Positions 10,308-18,875 of a stretch of 31,908 bases of DNA are shown here, one piece after another; positions within the stretch are counted from its first letter, which is position 1; each line of letters starts with the position of its first letter. The stretch comes from Perkinsus olseni (Eukaryota > Perkinsozoa > Perkinsida), in NCBI GenBank assembly GCA_013115125.1, contig JABANN010000408.1, positions 1 through 31,908 on the forward strand. Direction: 5' to 3'. Below the pieces are notes generated by a model that was not told where the DNA came from, searched no databases, and was given only the letters and a program-made list of their open reading frames with translations. The position numbers and the translations under genes were made by a program.

Positions 10308-11535
10308 GGACGGCTTGTCTGTAGCGTGGAGTATTCCACTTCCACGTTTACTGTAGGCATCACGAAGAGAGCACCGGTGGAGTTGTTGACCTCTGCGATG
10401 ACGATAGCGAGTGCTGCTGACGGTGGAGACCGCGACTCAGTTCTGTTGATGATGTTCCTTTCGATCTACCTATTCCTCTAATGTGTGATACAACGTTAAT
10501 GCATCGTAACATTTTGTACAGTTTCGTGTGAGCAGCATACTCTAGGCCGTACAGTTTTGGGTTAAAGTCCACGTATCGTAACACTCCGCGTCTCTGGTGA
10601 ATATCAATCCCGTGGAGACCGTCGAGTTAAACTCAGGAGAAACCAAAAGACTTCACACAAAAACCGGAGTTAGAAGCATCTCCCACACTCATTCAATTGT
10701 GATGATCTCCCGCATGGTAAAAGAAGGCCTGACAGTAGCTGCTACTGAGTGGCCTGTGCACTCGTAAACAGCTGGCTACTCGGAGCGAGCAGTCATATCA
10801 TCATCTCCTCGCGGGGTCCTTGCAACGTGATGCACCTGCTGATGATATCAGAAGATGTGCGATCAATGCTCGCCCGGGGCCACTGGCATAGAAGATGGAT
10901 CGCAATGGTGAATGTTCACACTCACACGAACGCGCAGACGATACTCGCGTGAATATGTGATACTGCGTCGCAGTTCTCGCGTCACTCAGCAGAATCTGCT
11001 CAGAATGTCGGGGGGACAGTGTTTACTTGTGCGCCTGCCCCAAAACTAGCACCAAACACTCGATAATTGTCCGTACGACTATGACAAACGGACCCTCGAG
11101 GACTCGGCCCATCGTGTACGACACCCCCCCCCTCCAGCGGCAAGGCATGAGTTCCATATTCTACTTGCCCGCTTGCCCCCGCTCGGCGTTGGTGGCTCAT
11201 CGATGGCGCGTGCAGGAGCCGCGTGTCTCATGCGATGCACCTGCTAAGCGTTGAAGTACATCCAGAAATCGCCACTAGGACGGCATCCGGGTAGAGCTGT
11301 CAACGTTTGGTCACGATATGTACCCTCCACACTGACTTCACCATGCACTGCATTACTCCATCCCATCGTCACACATAAATATCTTCCCTCCGAGGGGTGA
11401 CACCGGACGAGCGCCACCAAATCGCAAGTCGCTCCCTGTCTCTTAGCGAGGGCACTCGGCTTAGCCAGGCTGCACAGAAAGATTCATATCGGGCATCTAC
11501 ATTCATGTCGATGTAGGGAGTCGGTGAGCCTCAGG
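10308..11535. other. Intergenic region with only short open frames
   Basis: These 1.2 kb lie between two plus-strand genes. The longest plausible frame is plus-strand 11079-11254 (58 codons from its ATG, MTNGPSRTRPI...), with no family match and no supporting splice sites. The 12-mer GATGCACCTGCT occurs at about 10829 and again at about 11233. The rest shows no coding pattern I can defend. The last 250 bp probably carry the promoter and 5' UTR of the next gene. Confidence 0.35.
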
Positions 11536-12354
11536 ATGCTGCACGGGCCGAGGCGTCCTCCACCAATGCAGAGCATGGTTGAAGCACGCGCATACACGAG
11601 GGACGTGCAACGTATGACACTCCCCATCCGTTGGCTATCTCATCGCTTTCATGCTTCTGCTTTCCTAATGCTCACTAAACGACCAACCTATATCGATTTG
11701 GACGATTGCCCGGAGAACTTCCTGGTTTGGTCTGGGACCTATCAATACTCCACTGCAAGGTCCGGTCGACAAGTCCTTGCTAGCATAAGGGGCTCAATAG
11801 TACGGTTGGCAGTGTATGCTATCAAACTAACCATTCTGACTCTCGCGGTGTTATCTATCGCCTGGTGGCCGTACTTGCTCGCATCATACGAGGCGAATGC
11901 TCTCACTATCTCGATCGAGAGTTTTGAGACCACGGCTCCTGTTGACTACACGTCTGCTTTTCTCGCACCTACCCGATGCATGCGAGGGAGTGCCCTGCTG
12001 AAGATAACGTATGGAGGTTGGGAAGAGATCTCCGTCCGAAGCTTGGAAGCCGTCTTGGGTTTCAGCGATACAATGAACGCGCCAGTTTACCTCAGCTTCG
12101 CTGACTTCCGGGTCACGTCACGGGCGGAGAGTAAAATCGCCGTTCCGTTTTATTTACGGATGTTCTTTATTGGAGATTATGATCGCATGAGACGAGAGTC
12201 TGCCAATGGAACTCTCATAGTGAGCTTCGCAGAGTGCACGGTCGAGACGCGAGGTTTGAGATATATGAAAGACCTGGATTATGCCGTTGGCGTTGAGAAC
12301 TTTACGCTAGTGCCGTTCGACGACGATTCGGATATCGATATATTTGAAGCGTGA
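11536..12354 (+). CDS. Single-pass membrane protein, 272 aa (unknown)
   Basis: This is a single open exon from the ATG at 11536 to TGA. Residues 1-88 are basic, with little hydrophobicity. Residues about 90-114 (RLAVYAIKLTILTLAVLSIAW) form one clear transmembrane helix. The remaining 155 residues look beta-rich, with alternating hydrophobic positions and an NGT glycosylation sequon, and end in an acidic DDDSDIDIFEA tail. The basic-inside rule suggests the N-terminus is cytosolic and the C-terminal domain lumenal or extracellular. The shape recalls LEA2-like membrane proteins, but no signature is clear. An earlier start by splicing from upstream is possible. Confidence 0.62.
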   Translation: MLHGPRRPPPMQSMVEARAYTRDVQRMTLPIRWLSHRFHASAFLMLTKRPTYIDLDDCPENFLVWSGTYQYSTARSGRQVLASIRGSIVRLAVYAIKLTILTLAVLSIAWWPYLLASYEANALTISIESFETTAPVDYTSAFLAPTRCMRGSALLKITYGGWEEISVRSLEAVLGFSDTMNAPVYLSFADFRVTSRAESKIAVPFYLRMFFIGDYDRMRRESANGTLIVSFAECTVETRGLRYMKDLDYAVGVENFTLVPFDDDSDIDIFEA

Positions 12355-12549
12355 CTTTGGGAACTCTTTTATTGTAGCATTATTATTTATTTATTGTAGC
12401 ATATCACAGGTAGCATTTAGAAGTGATAACAACGCAGCCGATTGACTCTGCGTATGTGCCGAAGCTGCCCGGGTGTCCCTTAGAAATCCTGTCTGGAATC
12501 ATTCGTGAGTTGTAGTTGAGTTGATCAATCAGAAAGGCAAAATCCACTC

Positions 12550-13456
12550 ATGAGCGCTGATGAGCAGTCGCCTCTTCGGGCTGGTACGGTCGAGGTGGGA
12601 AAGCTGTACCATAACTGAGTGGCAGGGATCATCACAATATTGCTCAACTTTGTTGCAGTGGACCTCATGGACCCATCTCCTCTACGACATACGGCAGATT
12701 CATACCGACAGTCTAGGTTCCGCGGTTGTACGTGGACTGCTTCCAAGCTGCATTATGTCCATTGCAAGGAGTTTCCACTCGAAACTCGAAACTTCCGAGT
12801 CTCGATATGTGTGTCTATCTTTTGATTGCTTTGTCTCACCCTCACTTCGCAACGCTCAACAGCTTTCCATCGTGAAACCACTGAGTTGTCGCTAATGTAG
12901 GGCATGAGGAAGATTCAAGATCATGCTAAATGTCACACTGAATGCCACCTCAAGTCTGCTCAGAAGGTGATGAGGTCCTCGTGTGGGCCCCGATGGCGAG
13001 CGGCAGTCTAAAGAATGGGAAGACACCTTACCCTATCAAGAGAATCCCGACCCTGTCATCTCAGCGACCCTTCGGGGCAGCATCTCAGATTCCCTAAGGC
13101 CCTTACAAGTGAAAACTGGCGCGATCGGTTAACACGCTTCGAAGCCGGCAACAAGACCTTACTTCATTCTGGAAGACCTCGCGTGAATTTCCGAAGTCAT
13201 CCATCGTCGCGTCGAGACCGAACTCATCGACATCATCGAAACGCTGATGGCGTCGAGGTTGCAACCACCGCGAGAAACGCCTGCAGAGTGTGATCGACTG
13301 GAGGAGGACTGGGCGAGACGAACAACAGCCCACCTGTATCCACAAAGAAGTATTCCCGCAACTGATCCGAAAGCGAGAACGGCAAAAACGAGTGATCGAG
13401 TAGAAGATATTCCGGAAAGCGACCTGACCATACCGAGTTTGCGCGACAACAAGTAG
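12550..13456 (+). CDS. Five-exon protein, about 210 aa (unknown)
   Basis: Modelled exons are 12550-12583, 12659-12810, 12901-12966, 13007-13127 and 13197-13456. Frames stay open and in phase to the TAG at 13454-13456. The protein begins MSADEQSPLRAV and then has DPSPLRHTADSYRQSRFRG. A Cys/His-rich piece follows (HAKCHTECHLKSAQK), then an acidic segment (SKEWEDTLPYQENPD), and it ends with a charged helix and a Pro/Thr-rich tail. The donor of the second intron is ambiguous (12792 or 12811, both in phase) and two donors (GTACGG, GTTAAC) are weak. I recognise no family. Its 3' end faces the 3' end of the next gene. Confidence 0.45.
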
Positions 13457-13798
13457 CCACACAGGTGGCTCTGCGTGGTGGTTCGAAGAGATTATGTCGA
13501 CTGGTCTTTGGATAAGCATCGTGTGAGACACGACAATGCGCAATCGCGGGATACTCAAGAATGAGGGGAGGGGAGCATGCGAGGCTAGCATTGCGAGCCC
13601 ACGAGTTGACTGAACAACAGCGATTGAACTACTCCATGGCGGAGAGTGGCTGTGCAGTGCTGCCGCGCTGTCTATTCAATGCAACTGTTGCGACACATAA
13701 TCTTTCCTGGCCGCTGATGACGCAAAGAAAGTACCTGCAAGGAATGATTATGCGCCGCCTGTCAGGGTTCTTGACATTCCTTCGTGATAGCCCTAGAC
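13457..13798. other. Convergent 3' intergenic region
   Basis: This lies between two genes that end towards each other, so it should hold both 3' UTRs. A plus-strand frame at 13561-13836 overlaps the last exon of the minus-strand gene and lacks splice or family support. I see nothing else. Confidence 0.35.
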
Positions 13799-15691
13799 CT
13801 ACTCATCGACATCTCGTATCCACGTGGGCCTTGTGAAAAACGCTTTCGAACGATATGATCTCCCACCCATAGGAGGGTCGAGACGCGGAACTGTCATATC
13901 AATCGAACATGATGCTAGCTAGGCTTTATACTCACGTATAGGAGAGCAGGTGCCAGAACACGATTCCGCCTGAGATATGCAGAAGTCCTCGCGCGGGTCC
14001 ACCTCGACATCGAAGCCTTCTTCTTCTGTGTTCAAACTGATGTACTTGAGACAGCCATCCCGCGCAGGGAATCGCTCTCTCCAAGGGGCCTAAGACCAGA
14101 AGCGTGCAGCCTGCGCGGCTCTTCGCAAGCGCCCCAGGGTCATTGCGAAGGCCGACTTTCACCTTCTCGCTGTAAGAGACGGCTTCAGAAGCTTCGTCAT
14201 CGTTATCTTCAGAACCGTCCGTGGTCGTTGACTCCGCCGTGTTGTCGCGAGGGCTCGTCTGTTCGATCGTAGCCAAGATGGTATCCGAGGTTGGGACGAG
14301 GCTGAGATCACTCGCCTGTCCAGAAGTTTTGAGAGAGTCATCTCCGCCATCTGTATTCTCCAGGGCCTCGGTCAGAGTAGAACTCCCCCAGGTTTCGTTT
14401 GCAGCGGAGAAAGTAGTCTCCGACTCCATGTTCGCCACACCAGTGACTTCGCTTGTGGTATGATCATCATAGGAGCTCTCACCAGGTAGGTTAGTCGTAG
14501 TCTCATATCGAACCACACCAGTGACCTCGATGATGTTATGATGATCATCTACAATATCCCCTTTTGGGCTAGAGTGAGTTGTGTGCTCAACGCTAGCCGG
14601 CTCGGACGTAGCGTCGTGTGGTACGGCTGGAAGCCCTTCAGAGACCACCAGGTTGACAGTGTCTTCTTTCTGAACGCTCGAAGTGACTGGCTGAGACATC
14701 TCATCATGGACGTAGTAAATGCCGCCGGTAGTTGATGTTATGTACTCGCTAACGTCACTTGACTCAGGTGAACGCGGGCTCACACTTGAGGTCTCGGATA
14801 CCCCCTGTCTCCAGGATGCCTCCGCCTCACTGTTGGCTTGCCCAGTCACGTAAGACTCTTCGCTCAAGGTGACTGTACGGTCGTTAGAACTGGGAGAAGC
14901 GACAAGTGTATTGCTGTCGTTCACGCCGTCTGTAGTGTTTTCGTCGTGAGAGACGCCTTTTGACGTGATGTCGAGGTTGTCGGGTTCACTTTCAGTATCG
15001 ACCTTAACCTCAGTTTCAACTTCTGCGTCGAAGCTTCTTCTCATTAGCAATGACTTGCGTTTGGTGTAGCTGCCAACATGCTCCTCACTCGTGGGAGACG
15101 GAGAGGGAGAGCTCATAAAACCAACCAACTTCCACATGACAATGGTAGGGGCGTCGCAAGGCAGCCGTTCACGTTGTGAGTGACAGGGCCTCGTACCAAC
15201 TCCGCCGGCATGAGTCATACCCCGATCAACTTCAGCATTGACCAAGGCAAATCGAAGTCGTTCAACAAGACCAAAAATGATACAATCATGGGCGCTCAGA
15301 AACCAACAGCAAAGATGGTTACCACGCAGCACATGCCCGAGTCCAATCGATGGTCTTTTCGCGGCCATACGCACGTCAGCGTCTCTGCAAAAGCATATGC
15401 ATCGACACGTCAGTCCCATCACGCTCTAGTTCAGAGAACGGATTTGACCGGAGCTCCGGGAGAAGACAAGGTGAACCAGCACGTGGCGTCGCTCACTGTC
15501 ACTGTCAGGCTCCCACCAGCACGAGGTCGCAGCATGAACGGTTGAGTTGTTCTTCTGCATCATCGCGCACGTAACTGCAACACAAGCAGTAATAAAACTG
15601 CATACCACCAGGGGAGGAGTGGACGCTTTTCCACAGCAGAAGGACGGGCTGGACGCGGGCTTTGCGAACACAGAGAAACCAACCCACCCAT
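13799..15691 (-). CDS. Membrane-anchored acidic Ser/Thr-rich protein with Cys-containing ends
   Basis: The N-terminal exon (15571-15691) gives MGGLVSLCSQ..., then PLLPWWYAVLLLLVLQL, a signal-anchor-like segment. A second exon (about 15449-15501) and probably more around 15150-15400 encode a Cys/Trp-bearing part. Junctions there are not resolved, because several frames look coding. The main exon, about 15117-14163, is some 300 residues of acidic Ser/Thr-rich low-complexity sequence with several N-glycosylation sequons. Two well-supported exons follow: 13936-14089 (DGCLKYISLNTEEEGFDVEV..., FCISQAESCSGTCSP) and 13799-13890. They are joined by introns of 73 and 45 nt in phase. It is probably a surface or lumenal mucin-like protein. 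The function is unknown. Confidence 0.5.
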
Positions 15692-16043
15692 AAATTTGAA
15701 AGATCTCCACTTTTCCCTTAGCCGCATCATGACCGTCTCGCAGATCTGATCACTCCACGCCTTCGTGCAAGTCTCGTCATATCTGCGGAAAACACATACC
15801 CCTCAGCTAGGGCACCTAGACTGTCAGGCTGAGAGAGAGTTAGCATCGGGACATCTCTTAAGAGTCCACAAAGCAGCCCAGAGTCCATTCAAGAGTCGTG
15901 ACTTCGTGCTTTCATGGTCGTTTATGCTGCTTCCGTGCACCAGCGAAACTTCACTTTATCCGCATTTTCCCGCAACCATTTCGATTTCTCTATCACAACA
16001 TTCGATCCATGACCCATGGCAAGTTGAAAATGCCAACCAATGC
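15692..16043. other. Intergenic region between two minus-strand genes
   Basis: This contains the presumed promoter of the Ser/Thr-rich protein gene. Frames on either strand here are short, and the plus-strand one continues opposite the neighbouring exon, so it is taken as a shadow. No repeats or RNA genes were seen. Confidence 0.35.
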
Positions 16044-16352
16044 CTACGTCCTATCGCGGATGGCGCTGTCTATGTCATCGTAGACGCCCTTCAGCATTTC
16101 TTCGTCTTTCCATACCACCTGCGAAACCCAGAGAGAACACTTGGCAGGCTGTGAAGCCCCCCGCTAGCTCAAAAAAGGCTGTACGACGCAGATCAGGTTG
16201 CCCGCAGCGCTTACTTCCTCGACTGTTTGCTCTTCGTCCATCAAGAGGGTCTCTGCGGTAAAAAATGTGAAATTTACACGGAATGGTGATATGGGCGAGC
16301 GACTCGAGACATGCGCGCGTCGCTCCGCTGCAGAGCAATGCCGTTTTGACAT
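16044..16352 (-). CDS. Small two-exon protein, about 70 aa (unknown)
   Basis: Exon 1 is 16215-16352 (ATG at 16352) and exon 2 is 16044-16118, joined by a 96-nt intron with a strong donor (GTAAGC) and acceptor (TTTCGCAG), phase 0. The protein reads MSKRHCSAAERR..., then VNFTFFTAETLLMDEEQTVEE, then VVWKDEEMLKGVYDD and a short tail. The second half is acidic and probably helical. I do not recognise it. It is divergent from the cathepsin gene, the two starts being 201 bp apart. Confidence 0.5.
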
Positions 16353-16553
16353 TTGTCACTCGCTGATCGTTCATTGCCTCTTTCATCTTGCTTTGTAGTG
16401 GCAACGTACGGTGGAGACTGTTTGGTCTTTGGCCCGTGAAACTCGGTAAGAGATTTCGCCCGGTCGGCTCGGCTTATCCTCCACTCGATCACATCTTCCT
16501 CACCGAATCGCGCCCGTGATCCTCGCGGTTGTTAGGCTTTTATTTTTCCCGAA
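16353..16553. promoter_or_regulatory. Shared divergent promoter region
   Basis: These 201 bp separate the start codons of two divergent genes (16352, minus; 16554, plus), so both promoters and 5' UTRs must lie here. I see no TATA box or repeated motif that would locate either transcription start. Confidence 0.4.
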
Positions 16554-17594
16554 ATGCTCGTCAAGCTGTTACATTTTTCCGCGGGTCTCATCGCATACGT
16601 GGCTGCTGATGGCTGCCGCAAGTCCATGTTCAGTGACCATTCCAATCACGAGGTCGTCATCTCGCCTCTGCCGCACACGTACACTGAGGAGCATCATCTT
16701 CCCGCCTCCTTCGACTGGCGCCATCATAATGGTGTCAACTACGTCACTAAGGTTCTCAACCAGCACGCCCCGAAGTACTGTGGCTCCTGCTGGCTTCATG
16801 CCGGCGTTGGTGTCATCAACGACAGGCTGAAAGTAGCCAGGAAGGCTCAGTTCCCTGAGGTCAACGTGGCCCGGCAGGTCGTCCTCAACTGTGGTCGCGA
16901 TATCGCTGGGTCCTGTCATGGCGGTGAGGACTTCGGCGTCTACAAGTTCGCCTACCTCGAGGGTCTCCCCGATGACCAGTGTCAGTTTTACCGGGGCGAA
17001 GACGGCGAGTGCTCGGCCATCAACAACTGCATCAACTGCGACCCCCCTGCCGGTACCGGACCGTGCTACCCCGTTCAGCGTTATGGCCGCTATTTTGTTA
17101 CGGAGTTTGCCAAGATCCCCAACCCTACTGCCCACAAGATCAAAGCTGAGGTCTATCGTCGTGGCCCGATCAGCTGTGCTGTCGATTCTAGCGTTGTTGA
17201 AAATGGCAAGTACCATCCTGGAGACATCGTCCGCGAGACCAGAAACGGTAACTGGAGCCTCGACCACGACATCGTTATAGTGGGCTGGGGCCAGGACGAG
17301 GACGGAAAAGAATATTATATCGTGAAGAACTCCTGGGGGACCTTCTGGGGTGACCAAGGCTACTTCCTCGTCCAGTCGGGTGTCAATGCTATGGGTATCG
17401 AGCAGGACTGCTCTTGGGCTGTGATCGACCCGGAACCTAGAGTTGCCGACTACGGTCCGCCTGACTGGATGCGCATGTTCCCGAGCGCCTTCAAGCCTGT
17501 AGAACACATCGTTGTGGCTGATGCGGCGGAACACATCGCTGTGGCTGATGCGGCGGAACACATCGCTGTGGCTGACGCGGTAGTGGTGTCTTAG
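16554..17594 (+). CDS. Cathepsin X/Z-like cysteine protease (papain family C1A)
   Basis: This is a single-exon, 346-residue secreted or lysosomal cysteine protease. It has an N-terminal signal peptide (MLVKLLHFSAGLIAYVAADG) and a short propeptide. The mature domain begins around LPASFDWRHHNGVNYVTKV. Catalytic residues are visible: Cys79 in YCGSCWLH, His238 in LDHDIVIVGWG and Asn259 in VKNSWG. The sequence QHAPKYCGSCW matches the short mini-loop before the active site that marks cathepsin X/Z, a carboxypeptidase group. The AGSCHGGED, PDDQCQFY and NGPISC-like RRGPISCAV blocks also fit. The residue after CW is Leu where the family usually has Ala. After the catalytic domain there is a PEPRVADYGPPDW linker and three copies of a 9-residue repeat. 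The gene has no introns, unlike most neighbours. Confidence 0.93.
   Translation: MLVKLLHFSAGLIAYVAADGCRKSMFSDHSNHEVVISPLPHTYTEEHHLPASFDWRHHNGVNYVTKVLNQHAPKYCGSCWLHAGVGVINDRLKVARKAQFPEVNVARQVVLNCGRDIAGSCHGGEDFGVYKFAYLEGLPDDQCQFYRGEDGECSAINNCINCDPPAGTGPCYPVQRYGRYFVTEFAKIPNPTAHKIKAEVYRRGPISCAVDSSVVENGKYHPGDIVRETRNGNWSLDHDIVIVGWGQDEDGKEYYIVKNSWGTFWGDQGYFLVQSGVNAMGIEQDCSWAVIDPEPRVADYGPPDWMRMFPSAFKPVEHIVVADAAEHIAVADAAEHIAVADAVVVS
17499..17579 (+). repeat. Three tandem 27-bp repeats at the cathepsin C-terminus
   Basis: Units are 17499-17525, 17526-17552 and 17553-17579. Each encodes a 9-residue unit of the form (A/V)EHI(A/V)VADA and keeps the frame. Units 2 and 3 differ by one base, and unit 1 differs from unit 2 by two bases, so the array is young. 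It adds a 27-residue tail outside the protease fold. Confidence 0.9.
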
Positions 17595-18875
17595 AGAGAG
17601 CGTCCGGAGACAATACATTCATGGACTCATTCTTACTCTGTAGTTTCAGTCTTCTTACCGACTGCCGCTTTGCTTTCAAGTGCCCGACGTGTTCGCACCG
17701 TGCCAGCCGCATGCGTTCTTTCGAATCAACACCCGTATCGCTAAGTTGGCGAGGACTCGTCATGCCCAGAATTACAGACAGTATGTCTAGATAGACTCAA
17801 TGGAAGCGGAGATAAATTCAAGTTGAATTGCTCACTTCAGTGTAAACCCTGCAGTCGCAACTCAACGCGTTCCACCCTTGCCAGAAATGGAGTCTGTGGC
17901 TTCAAATCGTCACAGTCGTGGAGACGCCTCGGACATACTCGAACAGTAGCCGTCTTCAAGAGTCGCTCACGAAGTCGTTCGATTAACTATTTCATTGGAA
18001 AAGACAAGAAAGTAAATGATAGCCTTGTGTACAATCTTGCGTAGTAACAGAGCCGCTCCCGCCCCAAGTTGTCGCATCCACTCTGACAGGGCTGTTGAGA
18101 CTACAGGCTGACGCGCCAGTTTTTATCGCTCTGCACTTCGTATAGCTTAATCAGAAATTAGCGTTGAGTTAGCGATGAGTGATGTTGCTTTGCTGTTGAA
18201 GGTTCCAGTTACGTGGCCGACGCAGGCCCTGGCTCCGCGGACTAATCTTTCATCACTGATAAAATAGGGAGTTTTGAAGTGTTTCAACTCCGCCGCCGGC
18301 TTATTCGGACTTGATGCCGATGTGCTAGCACCTCAACGATGAGCTCTGTGTGCTCCTGGCGAGGAGTCTTCCACAGTACTACTGCCACCCGCAGTTGCTA
18401 TTCCGTATCTGCGCCCACATCGACTCTGCCACAAAAACTGTGACAGTGAATAGAGAGTTGTGGTACTCAAAACTACTATAATATCATATAGGCATATAAA
18501 TACATATAGGTGAAGATATTAAACGTCGCAGAAATGCTAGTGTACATCCAAACTATATATTTAGATCTTATGATTCTATTTATAATAAATACTCTATACC
18601 CTTGACCACAGGTCAGCCGGTGTCAGGGGAAATTCTCAAACGCTCCACCCAGAACCCTCTTCTACAGATTCTTACCAACAACGTTTCAGAGCCTTGCCCA
18701 CCTTTGAGAGCTCGTTATCCGATTGGCTTTTCATGACGCGACCGTTCGATGAAACGATAACTTCATAACTCAACAGTCAGTCGTTAGATATATGCAAGTC
18801 AGCTTCATGCGGATCAGGAGCAGCAGCGCAGCACGATCTAATTGCTGAATGATGACGGTGAGTGAAAACTTCATT
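17595..18875. other. Intergenic region with an AT-rich island
   Basis: These 1.28 kb lie between the convergent ends of the cathepsin and SAM-domain genes. Open frames are short and show no splice logic. An AT-rich patch at about 18470-18605 (repeated ATATAG/TATAAT words) stands out against the GC-balanced surroundings. I see no coding exon, tRNA or transposon ends. Confidence 0.35.

Noticed and set aside
16569-17618. A 349-codon open frame antisense to the cathepsin gene
   Set aside because: It mirrors the cathepsin codons. The sense strand has all catalytic motifs, and the antisense product looks like no protein. GC-rich third positions explain the lack of stops.
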